Positions 9,082 through 17,909 of a DNA stretch of 64,000 nt are shown in pieces (the first letter of the stretch is position 1; every line of letters starts with the position of its first letter). The DNA lies in NCBI GenBank assembly GCA_944383885.1, contig CALWRF010000011.1, positions 62,001-126,000 on the forward strand. The letters are read 5' to 3'. A model generated the notes under the pieces. That model had not been told where the DNA came from. It ran no database searches and saw only the letters and a list, made by a program, of their open reading frames with translations. The position numbers and the translations under genes were made by a program. This DNA is from an uncultured Clostridia bacterium (GTDB lineage Bacteria > Bacillota > Clostridia > Lachnospirales > Anaerotignaceae).

Positions 9082-10115
9082 GACATGAGCATGGAGGTAA
9101 TATATACGCCAAAAAATGCGATATTGATTTTTCTTCAAACATAAATCCTTTAGGAATGAGCGAAAACGTTAAAAAGGCTTTTATTAATTCTTTTGAAATG
9201 TCGGTATTTTATCCAGACCCTGAATGCACAGAGCTAAGAAAGAAACTAAGTCTTAAAGAAAAAGTGGATTTTAGCAATATTATATGCTCTAACGGTGCAG
9301 CAGAACTTATATTTTCAATTTGCTTTGCTTTAAAGCCGCAAAAAGCGCTTTTAGCTTCACCGTGTTTTGCCGAGTATGAGCAGGCTCTTAATGCATGCGG
9401 CTGCGTAATTGAAAGATATGTTTTAAAAGAAGAAAACGGCTTCTGCTTTGATGAGGGATTTTTAAATAAAATAACTTATGATACAGACATTGTTTTTTTC
9501 ACTAATCCAAATAACCCGACTGGTGTTTTGGCAAACGCTGAATACGTGGACAAACTGGCTGAAAGGTGCTTAAAAACAAATACAATAATTGTTTTTGATG
9601 AGTGTTTTCTTGATTTTGTTTTAGATAGCGAAAACTATTCAGCTAAAAGATTTTTAGACAATAAAAATATAATTATATTAAAGGCTTTTACAAAATTTTA
9701 TGCAATGCCGGGGTTAAGACTCGGTTACGGATTATTTGCTGAAAAAGATATTGCTTTAAAAGTAAGAAGCGCCATGCAGACATGGAGCGTTTCAACCCCT
9801 GCGCAGATGGCAGGCATAGCGGCTCTTGATGATGGAATTAAGTATAAAAAAACCGTTGATTATATAGAAAACGAGAAAAAATATATTTTAAGCCGAATAT
9901 CAAATTTAGCTTATAAAGTATATGGTCACAGCGCTAATTTTATATTTTTTAAAGAAATGGAAGACTTTGATAAACTAATGCTTGAAAAGGGCATTTTAAT
10001 CAGAAGCTGTAAAAATTATAATTCCCTTAACGGCAGTTTTTACAGGATAGCTGTTAAAAGCAGAAAAGACAACGAAAGACTTATTAAAGCTTGGACTGAA
10101 ATAAAGAGAGGTTAG
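9078..10115 (+). CDS. cobD: L-threonine-O-3-phosphate decarboxylase CobD (PLP enzyme)
   Basis: Produces (R)-1-amino-2-propanol phosphate, the linker used by CbiB. The N-terminus HEHGGNIYAKK...DFSSNINPLG is typical of CobD rather than HisC. FFTNPNNPTGVLA, IVFDECFLDF and the PLP-lysine region LKAFTKFYAMPGLRLGYG (Lys of AFTK) identify a fold-type I aminotransferase-like enzyme. The TTG start at 9078 overlaps the cbiB stop by 4 bases and has GGCGGTGAG upstream. Adjacent position to cbiB supports the decarboxylase role over histidinol-phosphate aminotransferase. Confidence 0.92.
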   Translation: MRHEHGGNIYAKKCDIDFSSNINPLGMSENVKKAFINSFEMSVFYPDPECTELRKKLSLKEKVDFSNIICSNGAAELIFSICFALKPQKALLASPCFAEYEQALNACGCVIERYVLKEENGFCFDEGFLNKITYDTDIVFFTNPNNPTGVLANAEYVDKLAERCLKTNTIIVFDECFLDFVLDSENYSAKRFLDNKNIIILKAFTKFYAMPGLRLGYGLFAEKDIALKVRSAMQTWSVSTPAQMAGIAALDDGIKYKKTVDYIENEKKYILSRISNLAYKVYGHSANFIFFKEMEDFDKLMLEKGILIRSCKNYNSLNGSFYRIAVKSRKDNERLIKAWTEIKRG

Positions 10116-10118
10116 AAC

Positions 10119-11624
10119 ATGGCTTATTCCATTATGATACAGGGAACAATGTCAAGCGCCGGAAAAAGCTTTATAGCTGCTGCGTTATGCAGGGCATTTG
10201 TTCAGGACGGATACAAAGTTGCTCCTTTTAAATCTCAAAACATGGCTTTAAACTCATACATAACAAAGGATGGTTTTGAAATAGGCAGGGCGCAGGCTAT
10301 GCAGGCAGAGGCTGCCAAAATAGAGGCTACACGTTTTATAAACCCTATACTTTTAAAGCCTACAACTGATGTTGGCTCCCAAATTATAGTAAACGGCAAA
10401 GCTATAGGCAATATGGCGGCAAAGGAATATTTTGCCTATAAAAAGAAACTTATACCGGATATTTTAAATGCATATACTGAGCTTTCAAAAAACAATGATA
10501 TTATAGTAATTGAAGGAGCCGGCAGCCCGGCGGAAATTAACCTTAAAACAGACGATATTGTAAATATGGGACTTGCAAAAATGCTTAATTCACCTGTAAT
10601 ACTTGCAGGTGATATAGACAGAGGCGGAGTTTTTGCCCAGCTTTATGGAACAGTCATGCTTCTGGAAGAAAGCGAAAGACAGATGATAAAAGGAATTATA
10701 ATCAATAAGTTCAGAGGAGATAAGAGCATACTTGAGCCGGGACTTGAAATGCTTGAAGAAAAATGTAAAATACCGGTACTGGGAGCGCTTCCTTTTATTA
10801 ATGTGGATATTGATGATGAGGACAGCCTTTCAAGCCGTTTGGATATGTATGAAAACAGAGGCATAATTGATATTGCGGTTATAAGGCTGCCTAAGCTGTC
10901 CAATTTTACTGACTTTAATTCTTTCGGCAGGGTAGAAGGAGTGTCTGTAAGGTATGTTAAAACTGCAAAAGAATTTAAAAATCCTGACATGGTTATAATA
11001 CCGGGAAGCAAAAATTCAATAAAAGACATGCTGTTTTTAAGGCAGAGCGGACTTGAAATTCTTGTTAAAAAATCAGCTGCAAAGGGAGTGCCTGTTATAG
11101 GGATATGCGGCGGCTACCAAATGCTTGGCAAAACAATAAGCGACCCATACTTTTCAGAGGGCGGCGGAAAAATCAGCGGCTTAGGACTTTTAGATGTATC
11201 AACTGTTTTTGAAACTGAAAAAAGCCAGATAAGAACAGAAGGAAGAATAACTTGTTCAGGCGGAGAGTATGGATTTTTAAATAATTTGAGCTTTGAAGGA
11301 TATGAAATTCACATGGGACAAAGCTGTATTGACAAAAATACAGGCACAAGTGCTGTTAATGCCAATATAAACGGGGAAACCAAAATAATAGGGTCTGTCA
11401 ATAAAAATGTATTAGGCACATATATCCATGGCTTTTTTGACAGCAATGAAATATTAAACAGTGTCTGCGGACTGCTTTTTAAAAGGAAAAATATTGACGC
11501 AAACAAAGCTGTTATTTCATTAAAAGATTACAAGAACATGCAGTATGATAAAATGGCGCAGACGCTAAGGGAAAACGTAGACTTAAATAAAATTTATAAT
11601 ATTATGGGGATAAAAAATGACTGA
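10119..11624 (+). CDS. cbiP: Cobyric acid synthase CbiP
   Basis: Glutamine- and ATP-dependent amidation of side chains b, d, e and g of adenosylcobyrinate a,c-diamide. It begins IMIQGTMSSAGKSFIAAALCR, the P-loop of the CobQ/CbiP family, then FKSQNMALNSYIT and EIGRAQAMQAEAA. The amidotransferase domain carries GVPVIGICGGYQMLG with the nucleophilic Cys near residue 330 and the His of LGTYIHGFFD. The 501-residue length is standard. Starts 3 bases after cobD and overlaps cobA by 8 bases. Confidence 0.96.
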   Translation: MAYSIMIQGTMSSAGKSFIAAALCRAFVQDGYKVAPFKSQNMALNSYITKDGFEIGRAQAMQAEAAKIEATRFINPILLKPTTDVGSQIIVNGKAIGNMAAKEYFAYKKKLIPDILNAYTELSKNNDIIVIEGAGSPAEINLKTDDIVNMGLAKMLNSPVILAGDIDRGGVFAQLYGTVMLLEESERQMIKGIIINKFRGDKSILEPGLEMLEEKCKIPVLGALPFINVDIDDEDSLSSRLDMYENRGIIDIAVIRLPKLSNFTDFNSFGRVEGVSVRYVKTAKEFKNPDMVIIPGSKNSIKDMLFLRQSGLEILVKKSAAKGVPVIGICGGYQMLGKTISDPYFSEGGGKISGLGLLDVSTVFETEKSQIRTEGRITCSGGEYGFLNNLSFEGYEIHMGQSCIDKNTGTSAVNANINGETKIIGSVNKNVLGTYIHGFFDSNEILNSVCGLLFKRKNIDANKAVISLKDYKNMQYDKMAQTLRENVDLNKIYNIMGIKND

Positions 11625-12153
11625 GGGAAATAAAGGATTAATCCATATATACTGCGGTGACGGAAAAGGTAAAACAACTGCAGCTGCCGGACTTTCAATA
11701 AGAGCAGCTGGAAACGGCATTAATGTTATATTCTGCCAGTTTATGAAAGGGCGTAAAAGCGGAGAAATTAAAATTCTTAAAAATACAGAGAATATAAATG
11801 TTCTGCGCTGCGACGAGGATTTCGGCTTTTACTGGAATATGAGCGAGGAAACAAAAAACAAGGCAAAAAAGAGTTACAGCAGCATTTTCAAAGAGGCTGT
11901 TAATCTTTCTAAGCAAAAAGAGAAATGTCTTGTTGTTTTTGACGAGATAACTTACGCTCTTGATTACGGCTTTGTTGATAAACACGAGTTTAAAAGCTTT
12001 ATTGAAAATAGGTCTTTTGGAACAGAAATTGTTGTAACAGGCAGAAACCCTGATAACTATATTATAGAAAAAGCTGATTATATTACAGAAATGGTTAAAA
12101 TTAAACATCCTTTTGATAAAGGAATATACGCAAGAGAGGGGATAGAATATTGA
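11617..12153 (+). CDS. cobA: Corrinoid adenosyltransferase CobA/BtuR type
   Basis: Transfers the 5'-deoxyadenosyl group from ATP to the reduced cobalt of corrinoids. Residues 5-20 read IHIYCGDGKGKTTAAAG, the reversed-orientation P-loop typical of CobA/CobO; CQFMKGRKSGE and VVFDEITYALDYGFV follow, also family-specific. The 178-residue length is normal. The start lies inside the cbiP end and the stop overlaps cbiC by 4 bases, so this gene is embedded in the operon rather than being a separate salvage gene. Confidence 0.94.
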   Translation: MTEGNKGLIHIYCGDGKGKTTAAAGLSIRAAGNGINVIFCQFMKGRKSGEIKILKNTENINVLRCDEDFGFYWNMSEETKNKAKKSYSSIFKEAVNLSKQKEKCLVVFDEITYALDYGFVDKHEFKSFIENRSFGTEIVVTGRNPDNYIIEKADYITEMVKIKHPFDKGIYAREGIEY

Positions 12154-12785
12154 GCGATGTATTTAAAAACATGTCTCCTGTTGAAATAGAAAAAAGAAGC
12201 TTTGAGATTATAGAAAGTGAGCTTACAACTGATATTCCTGACGATATTAAGCCTGTTGTAAAGCGTGTTATACACACAACTGCTGATTTTTATTTTGAGA
12301 AAAATATTGTTTTTTCACCTGACGTTTCAAAAAATATTATTAACGCCATAAAAAGCGGGACAGATATTGTAACAGATACAAATATGGCAAGAGCAGGAAT
12401 TAACAAAAAAGCGGCTGAAAAGTTTTCGGTAAATACATTCTGCTATATGGCAGACAGTGATGTATATGAGCTTGCTATAAAAAACGGAACGACCAGGGCT
12501 GCTGCAAGTGTTGATAAGGCGGCAGAATTGAATAAAAACTGCATTTATGTTGTGGGAAACGCACCTACAGCGTTAATAAGGCTTTATGAGCTTATAGTAG
12601 AAGGGAAAATAAAACCTGCCGCGATTATTGCTGTTCCTGTAGGATTTGTTAATGTTATTGAAGCTAAAGAACTTATATTAAGCCTTAAAGATGTGCCTTA
12701 TGTTGTTGCAAAGGGAAGAAAGGGCGGTTCAACCGTTGCAGCTTCAATTATAAATGCGTATCTTTACATGGCAGGCGGAAGGTAA
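12150..12785 (+). CDS. cbiC: Cobalt-precorrin-8 methylmutase CbiC
   Basis: Moves the C11 methyl group to C12, forming cobyrinate. Motifs seen: SFEIIESEL at the N-terminus, the catalytic-His region KRVIHTTADFYF (His near residue 44), TDTNMARAGINK, and GNAPTALIRLYELI, all diagnostic for CbiC/CobH. The TTG start overlaps the cobA stop by 4 bases. It is the last gene of the cobalamin operon visible here. No strong hairpin terminator follows, so readthrough toward the next gene is possible. Confidence 0.95.
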   Translation: MSDVFKNMSPVEIEKRSFEIIESELTTDIPDDIKPVVKRVIHTTADFYFEKNIVFSPDVSKNIINAIKSGTDIVTDTNMARAGINKKAAEKFSVNTFCYMADSDVYELAIKNGTTRAAASVDKAAELNKNCIYVVGNAPTALIRLYELIVEGKIKPAAIIAVPVGFVNVIEAKELILSLKDVPYVVAKGRKGGSTVAASIINAYLYMAGGR

Positions 12786-12835
12786 TTTGTATTAAAATTT
12801 GAAGCAACACGAGGGTTTAATAAGTTTTAATAATG

Positions 12836-12864
12836 TTGTTAAATAATATCATTTGTGCTAAAAT
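12836..12864 (+). promoter_or_regulatory. Sigma-A type promoter for the 12891 gene
   Basis: TTGTTA (12836-12841), 17-base spacer, TAAAAT (12859-12864), 26 bases upstream of the start codon. Read by eye; the -35 is a partial match. Confidence 0.5.
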
Positions 12865-12890
12865 TAATTAAAAAGGAACGGGTGATATTT

Positions 12891-13445
12891 ATGGATAACA
12901 TAGATGACATTACCAAAACAATGATAGATGAAGACTTAGTACACAGCAGGCAGCTGTGGAATCAGTATGGCGATGACCCAAAGCGAATGAGCGGTCTTTT
13001 TGACATGCTTATTTTAAGGTATAAGGATATGGTAGACGGGATTGCTGACGGACTTGATGTAATTTCGTCTTTTGACACAAACGAACAGAAAGCTGACGTT
13101 TATAAAAACAATGTACATAAGCTTATTATACGCCTTGAAGCTTTTAAAGACTGCGGCTACAGCAACGAGTCGTTGGCAATGCATTATGTAAATGAAGGTG
13201 TGCACGGTACAGTTTATGATTTATCATTTAACGAAACACGTGATATTATTATTAAAATGAATGATATTTCAAAAGAAGAAAAAGAAGAAATAATAGGCAA
13301 AATTGATGAAATAGAGTCAATTACTAATTCTGTAAATACAAAAAAGAATAAGTGGTATGCATTAAGACCATATCTTATGTGGATTTCAGGCAAGGAAGTT
13401 AATATTGCAATGCTTATACTGCCGCTTATTATGAAAATAAATTAA
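12891..13445 (+). CDS. Hypothetical protein, 184 residues
   Basis: I do not recognise this family. The ATG at 12891 follows a GGAACGGGTG stretch; an earlier TTG-initiated frame at 12855 overlaps the promoter and is unlikely. The protein is soluble, acidic and probably helical throughout, with no signal peptide, no cysteine pattern beyond a single Cys and no nucleotide-binding loop. The first half (to about residue 110) is rich in Asp and Tyr. A lysine-rich stretch (KEEKEEIIGK, then TKKNKW) leads to a hydrophobic C-terminus ending in AMLILPLIMKIN. It stands between the B12 operon and mtaB with its own promoter, and may be cotranscribed with mtaB, which starts 20 bases downstream. Confidence 0.7.
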   Translation: MDNIDDITKTMIDEDLVHSRQLWNQYGDDPKRMSGLFDMLILRYKDMVDGIADGLDVISSFDTNEQKADVYKNNVHKLIIRLEAFKDCGYSNESLAMHYVNEGVHGTVYDLSFNETRDIIIKMNDISKEEKEEIIGKIDEIESITNSVNTKKNKWYALRPYLMWISGKEVNIAMLILPLIMKIN

Positions 13446-13464
13446 ATGCTGACAGAGGTAATAT

Positions 13465-14760
13465 ATGAAAAGTGTAGCAAGTTTTGCTCTTGGCTGCAAG
13501 GTTAATCAGGCAGAAAGCGAGGCAATTGCGGAAGCCTTTGCCGACAAGGGGTATGAAATTAAAAACATAGACGAAGAAGCTGATATTTATGTAATAAACA
13601 CATGCGCTGTTACTAATTTTGGAGATAAAAAATCACGCCAGCTTTTAAGAAAAGTAAAAAAACTTAATCCAAATGCAATTGTAGTTGCTTCAGGATGTTA
13701 TGCTCAAGTAGAAAGCGATGTTGTTTCTGCTATTGATGAGGTTGACATTGTTATAGGTACAAAAGGAAGGCAAAATATTGTTGATGCAGTAGAAAAATAT
13801 ATTGAGGACAGGCAGAAGGTTTGTCTTGTAGGCGATATAATGCACGAGAGGGATTTTGAGCCTATATCAGTCAGAAAGCTTGCCGGACGTGTCAGGGCAT
13901 ATATTAAAATTCAGGACGGATGCAGCCAATACTGTTCATATTGCATTATTCCTTATGCAAGAGGACCTATAAGAAGCCGTGACGAGGCTGATATATTAAA
14001 AGAAGTTGAAAATCTTGCGTTAAATGGTTTTAAGGAAGTTGTCCTTACTGGTATACATGTTGCTTCTTACGGAAAAGATAATCACAGAACAGATTTACTG
14101 TCTTTAATTAAGCGTGTAAACGAAATAGATGGAATTGAAAGGATAAGGCTTAGCTCGTTGGAGCCTAATATTGTAACAGAAAATTTTGCCCGTGATTTAA
14201 GCTTAATGCCTAAAGTGTGCAGACATTTCCATTTATCGCTTCAAAGCGGATGTGATAAAACTTTAAAGGCTATGAACAGGCGGTATGATACACAAAGATA
14301 TATGGATTCTGTTAATATTATTAGAAAATATATGCCTGACAGCGGCATAACAACAGATATTATAGTTGGTTTCCCGGGTGAAACAGAAGAAGATTTTGCC
14401 CAGAGCTGTGATTTTGCCAGAAAAATTAATTTTTCTAAAATACATGTTTTTCCATACTCGCCTAAAAAAGGCACTCCAGCGGCTGCAATGAAAAATCAGA
14501 TACCGGCTGAAATTAAAAATAAAAGGTCAAATGAGCTTATTAAAATTAGCGACAGTATGGAATATGAATTCATTAAAAAACATATAGGAAAAGTATTGGA
14601 TGTTTTATTTGAAAAAAGTGAAAATGGATTTTTTGAAGGTCATACTTCAAACTATATTCATGTTAAAGCCAAAAGTGAAAATAATATTAGAAATATGATA
14701 CTGCCCGTTAAAATTATAAGCAGCGATAATAAAACTGCTTTAGGTGAAATTTGCATTTAA
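13465..14760 (+). CDS. mtaB: tRNA t6A37 C2-methylthiotransferase MtaB
   Basis: Radical SAM enzyme adding the 2-methylthio group to N6-threonylcarbamoyladenosine 37 in ANN-decoding tRNAs. The N-terminal UPF0004 domain begins SFALGCKVNQAESEAI with further cysteines at INTCAVTNFGDKKSRQ and ASGCYAQ (three ligands of the auxiliary [4Fe-4S]). The radical SAM triad lies in QDGCSQYCSYCIIPYARG. GCKVNQ and the 431-residue length favour MtaB over MiaB or RimO. A C-terminal TRAM-like region follows. Preceded by AGAGG. Confidence 0.94.
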   Translation: MKSVASFALGCKVNQAESEAIAEAFADKGYEIKNIDEEADIYVINTCAVTNFGDKKSRQLLRKVKKLNPNAIVVASGCYAQVESDVVSAIDEVDIVIGTKGRQNIVDAVEKYIEDRQKVCLVGDIMHERDFEPISVRKLAGRVRAYIKIQDGCSQYCSYCIIPYARGPIRSRDEADILKEVENLALNGFKEVVLTGIHVASYGKDNHRTDLLSLIKRVNEIDGIERIRLSSLEPNIVTENFARDLSLMPKVCRHFHLSLQSGCDKTLKAMNRRYDTQRYMDSVNIIRKYMPDSGITTDIIVGFPGETEEDFAQSCDFARKINFSKIHVFPYSPKKGTPAAAMKNQIPAEIKNKRSNELIKISDSMEYEFIKKHIGKVLDVLFEKSENGFFEGHTSNYIHVKAKSENNIRNMILPVKIISSDNKTALGEICI

Positions 14761-14863
14761 AAATATTTTATTGTCGGATATTGAAAAAAGATAGAGTTAA
14801 ATAATATTTGCATTAATATTAAAATTATATTATCATTATTTTATGTCAGGGAGAGTGACGGTT

Positions 14864-15127
14864 ATGGACAAAAATATGAACGAAACAATGAAATTCAGTG
14901 CTGTTGAAAAAGAAAATGACTCAGAGGCAAGAAAAATACTTGTTTCTGTATATACCGCGCTGGCAGAAAAAGGCTATAACCCTGTTAACCAGATAGTCGG
15001 TTATATACTTTCCGGAGACCCTACATATATTACAAGCCACAACAACGCGAGAGTTATTATAAGAAGGCTTGAAAGAGATGAGCTTTTGGAGGAACTTGTT
15101 GACAATTATATTAAAAACAATTCGTAA
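14864..15127 (+). CDS. ireB: IreB family regulatory phosphoprotein (UPF0297)
   Basis: Small phosphoprotein that in Enterococcus is a target of the Ser/Thr kinase IreK; its biochemical role in Clostridia is unclear. The body [43 protein letters not shown] is near-invariant in the family. The ATG at 14864 has AGGGAGAG 9 bases upstream; an ATG at 14843 precedes that RBS and is rejected. The product is 87 residues, matching the family. The order ireB-ruvX-DUF1292 is conserved across Firmicutes. Confidence 0.93.
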   Translation: MDKNMNETMKFSAVEKENDSEARKILVSVYTALAEKGYNPVNQIVGYILSGDPTYITSHNNARVIIRRLERDELLEELVDNYIKNNS

Positions 15128-15147
15128 TATATTTAAAGGGTGATTTT

Positions 15148-15588
15148 TTGAGAGTACTTGGTCTTGATTACGGCGACAAAACAGTTGGTGTTGCTGTGAG
15201 TGATATTTTTGGCTGGACTGCCCAGGGTGTAGAGATAATAAAGCGCAGCAATCCTCAGGAGCACAGGCAGTCTTTAGGCAGGCTGTCGCAGATTATTGAT
15301 GAATATGGTGTTGAAAAAATTGTTTTGGGTTATCCGAAAAACATGGACGGCACAGAAGGCGACAGATGCGCAAAAACAGTTGAGTACAAAAAGCATTTGG
15401 AAAACAGGTTTAAAAACATACCGGTTATTTTATGGGACGAGCGTTTAAGCACTGTTGCGGCGCAGAGATTTCTGCACGAGGCAGATTTTGACATAAAAAA
15501 AAGCAAAAGCGTTATTGATAAAATGGCAGCTGTATATATTTTGCAAGGCTACCTTGATTCTATAAGCAATAAGGAGGATAAAAAATGA
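15148..15588 (+). CDS. ruvX: Holliday junction resolvase-like / pre-16S rRNA nuclease RuvX (YqgF)
   Basis: RNase H-fold nuclease of the YqgF family, implicated in 16S rRNA 5'-end maturation. The N-terminus RVLGLDYGDKTVGVAVSD carries the catalytic Asp; VLGYPKNMDGTEG, ILWDERLSTVAA and a late D-K-x-A-A-V region complete the site. TTG start with AAAGGGTG upstream. The 146-residue length is standard. The stop overlaps the next start by 4 bases. Confidence 0.94.
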   Translation: MRVLGLDYGDKTVGVAVSDIFGWTAQGVEIIKRSNPQEHRQSLGRLSQIIDEYGVEKIVLGYPKNMDGTEGDRCAKTVEYKKHLENRFKNIPVILWDERLSTVAAQRFLHEADFDIKKSKSVIDKMAAVYILQGYLDSISNKEDKK

Positions 15589-15887
15589 CAGAAAATGAAG
15601 ATGATTTAATGGACGAGTTTGAAACAGTTACTCTTACAGATGAAGACGGCTGTGATATTGAGTTTGCAATTATAGATACATTGGAAAATGGAGGCAATAC
15701 CTATATTTTAGCCGTTGAAGCGGACAGGCTTGACGATGATGAATCTGAAGCGGCTCTTTTTAAGAAAGCAAAGTCAGAGGACGGCGAAGATATATTTGAA
15801 ATAATAGAAGATGATGACGAATTTGATAAGATTGCTGAACTTTTTCAATCATCTGGCAGTGAATATGATGTAGAGATAGACGAATAA
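15585..15887 (+). CDS. DUF1292 domain protein (YrzB-like)
   Basis: A small, strongly acidic protein of 100 residues. ETVTLTDEDGCDIEFAIIDTLENGGNTYILAVEAD matches the DUF1292 family, which sits downstream of ireB and ruvX in most Firmicutes. No enzymatic motif or membrane segment is visible and the function is unknown. The start overlaps the ruvX stop (ATGA) and is preceded by AAGGAGG. Confidence 0.9.
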   Translation: MTENEDDLMDEFETVTLTDEDGCDIEFAIIDTLENGGNTYILAVEADRLDDDESEAALFKKAKSEDGEDIFEIIEDDDEFDKIAELFQSSGSEYDVEIDE

Positions 15888-15900
15888 CAAATAATTACTT

Positions 15901-16006
15901 AAAGGCTGTTAATTACGCGGGGGGATTAGCCGGACGCCAAAAAAAGCTTATCCTTCTGCCTTTATTTTTGTGTCCGTTTTAAAGTAAAGAGTAATTACCT
16001 GCCTTT
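15901..16006 (+). ncRNA. Candidate structured RNA (pseudoknotted leader element) upstream of the RNase J gene
   Basis: The gap between the DUF1292 and RNase J genes holds nested complementarity. The outer arms 15901-15916 and 15991-16006 pair over 14 of 16 positions. Inside, GGATTAGC (15923-15930) can pair with GCTTATCC (15946-15953; 7 of 8). The loop of that hairpin, CGGACGC (15931-15937), can pair with GTGTCCG (15970-15976, one G-U), giving an H-type pseudoknot. The GC-rich core stands out from its AT-rich surroundings. The pairing is seen in sequence; that it is an RNA regulator of rnj is inference. A transcription terminator for the upstream operon is the main alternative. I could not match it to a riboswitch class I know. 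Confidence 0.45.
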
Positions 16007-16074
16007 GTGATAAATAAAATATTAATTAAATATAAACTGTTCGGAAAACGAATTTTTAAAAGGAGGGTTTATTT

Positions 16075-17745
16075 TTGGCATCAAAAAAACCAAAACTAAA
16101 GGTTATATCTCTTGGCGGACTTCATGAGATCGGAAAAAACATGACTGTTATAGAGTATAATCAGGATATAATAATAATCGACTGCGGCTTGGCGTTCCCG
16201 GAAGATGACATGTTAGGCATAGATATGGTAATACCGGATATTACTTATCTTCAGAAAAATGCTGATAAAGTCCGCGGTATAGTTCTTACTCACGGACACG
16301 AGGACCATATAGGGGCTTTACCGTACATTTTAAAGGAACTTAATGTACCTGTTTTTGGAACACTTCTTACAATAGGTCTTTTGGACAACAAGCTTAAAGA
16401 ACATGGAATACTGGATACTTCAATAAGGCATGTGGTTGTTCCTGGTGAGACAATTAAGCTTGGTCAGTTAAAGGTGGAATTTATACACACAAACCACTCA
16501 ATTGCAGACGCTGTGGCGCTTGCTGTTCATACTCCGCTTGGCGTTTTAATTCATACTGGAGATTTTAAAATAGACTACACGCCAATAGGCGGCGAGGTGG
16601 CGGATTTGCAGAGATTTGCCCAATTAGGCAAGGAAGGTGTTCTGCTGCTTATGAGCGACAGCACTAATGCTTCACGAAAGGGCTTTACAATGTCTGAAAA
16701 GTCTGTTGGTCTTGTTTTTGACAGAATATTTGAGGAAACGCCTGACAACAGAATAATGATTGCCACATTCTCGTCAAATATACACCGTATACAGCAGATA
16801 GTTGATTCAGCCGTAAAATATAACAGAAAAGTGGCTATTATTGGCAGAAGCATGCTTAACGCTGTTAAAACATCTATAGAGCTTGAATACTTGGACATAC
16901 CTGAAAACACAATAATTGATATATCTGAAATTAAAAACTACAGCGACAACGAGCTGGCTATAATTACAACAGGTACGCAAGGCGAGCCGATGAGCGCTCT
17001 TTCAAGAATTGCTTCATCTGAGCATAAGCAGGTTGCTGTTAAGCCGGACGATAAGATTATAATAAGCGCATCAAGCATACCGGGCAACGAAAAAATGATT
17101 TCAAAAGTTATTAACGAGCTTTTAAAGCGTGGTGCTGATGTTGTTTATGAAGGAATTGCAGATGTGCATGTTTCAGGTCATGCCTGCCAGGAAGAGCTTA
17201 AACTTATGCTTGCCCTTACAAAACCTAAATACTTTATGCCGGTTCATGGTGAGTTTATGCATCTTTCAAGCCATAAAGAGCTTGCTATAAGCATGGGCAT
17301 ACCAAAAGAAAATATATTCCTTATGCGTATAGGCGATGTGCTTGAAATTTCTAAAAACGACGCTAAAATAAACGGCACAGTTCCTTCTGGACAGGTGCTT
17401 ATTGATGGTCTTGGCGTAGGCGATGTTGGAAACATTGTGCTTCGTGACAGACGCCATTTGTCTGAAGACGGTCTTATGGTGGTAGTTGTTACTATGGAAA
17501 AAGAATCAGGAGACATACTTGCCGGTCCGGATATTATATCAAGAGGGTTTGTATATGTAAGGGAGTCTGAAGATTTAATGGAAGGCGCTAAAAGAGCGGT
17601 TTCAGATGCGCTTTATGACTGTGACTACAGAAATTCATCAGGCTGGTCTTATATTAAAAATGTAATTAAAGACGCTTTAAAAGATTATGTATGGCAGGAA
17701 ACAAAGAGAAGTCCTATGATACTGCCTATAATTATGGAAGTGTAA
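16075..17745 (+). CDS. rnj: Ribonuclease J
   Basis: Metallo-beta-lactamase/beta-CASP ribonuclease with 5'-exo and endonucleolytic activity, central to mRNA turnover in Firmicutes. LTHGHEDHIGALPYIL is the HxHxDH zinc motif (near residues 80-85), followed by IHTGDFKID. The beta-CASP part includes MIATFSSNIHRIQQI and ITTGTQGEPMSAL. A late VHVSGHA..EELKLML and the KPKYFMPVHGE segment complete the family. The TTG start at 16075 has AGGAGGG upstream. Length of 556 residues is typical of RNase J1. A strong terminator follows. Confidence 0.96.
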   Translation: MASKKPKLKVISLGGLHEIGKNMTVIEYNQDIIIIDCGLAFPEDDMLGIDMVIPDITYLQKNADKVRGIVLTHGHEDHIGALPYILKELNVPVFGTLLTIGLLDNKLKEHGILDTSIRHVVVPGETIKLGQLKVEFIHTNHSIADAVALAVHTPLGVLIHTGDFKIDYTPIGGEVADLQRFAQLGKEGVLLLMSDSTNASRKGFTMSEKSVGLVFDRIFEETPDNRIMIATFSSNIHRIQQIVDSAVKYNRKVAIIGRSMLNAVKTSIELEYLDIPENTIIDISEIKNYSDNELAIITTGTQGEPMSALSRIASSEHKQVAVKPDDKIIISASSIPGNEKMISKVINELLKRGADVVYEGIADVHVSGHACQEELKLMLALTKPKYFMPVHGEFMHLSSHKELAISMGIPKENIFLMRIGDVLEISKNDAKINGTVPSGQVLIDGLGVGDVGNIVLRDRRHLSEDGLMVVVVTMEKESGDILAGPDIISRGFVYVRESEDLMEGAKRAVSDALYDCDYRNSSGWSYIKNVIKDALKDYVWQETKRSPMILPIIMEV

Positions 17746-17760
17746 CTGAATAATTATATA

Positions 17761-17806
17761 AACGTCTTTATAATGCCTGCTTTGGTATTTTTAAAGACGT
17801 TTTTTG
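17761..17806 (+). terminator. Rho-independent terminator after the RNase J gene
   Basis: Perfect 10-bp stem AACGTCTTTA (17761-17770) with TAAAGACGTT (17792-17801), followed by a T-run. Confidence 0.9.
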
Positions 17807-17856
17807 TTGTATAGCGATATAAAATACTAATTGGAAAATCAATAAAATAATAAATA

Positions 17857-17885
17857 TAGACAATACTTTTTTAATTGTGTATACT
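17857..17885 (+). promoter_or_regulatory. Sigma-A type promoter for rnhB operon
   Basis: TAGACA (17857-17862), 17-base spacer, TATACT (17880-17885), 24 bases before the TTG start of rnhB. Confidence 0.6.
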
Positions 17886-17909
17886 AATTAAAGACATAGA
17901 GGTGGTTTT

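Noticed and set aside
1..12785. Cobalamin riboswitch controlling the cob operon
   Set aside because: No B12-box or long leader is visible between the genes; if present it lies upstream of the window.
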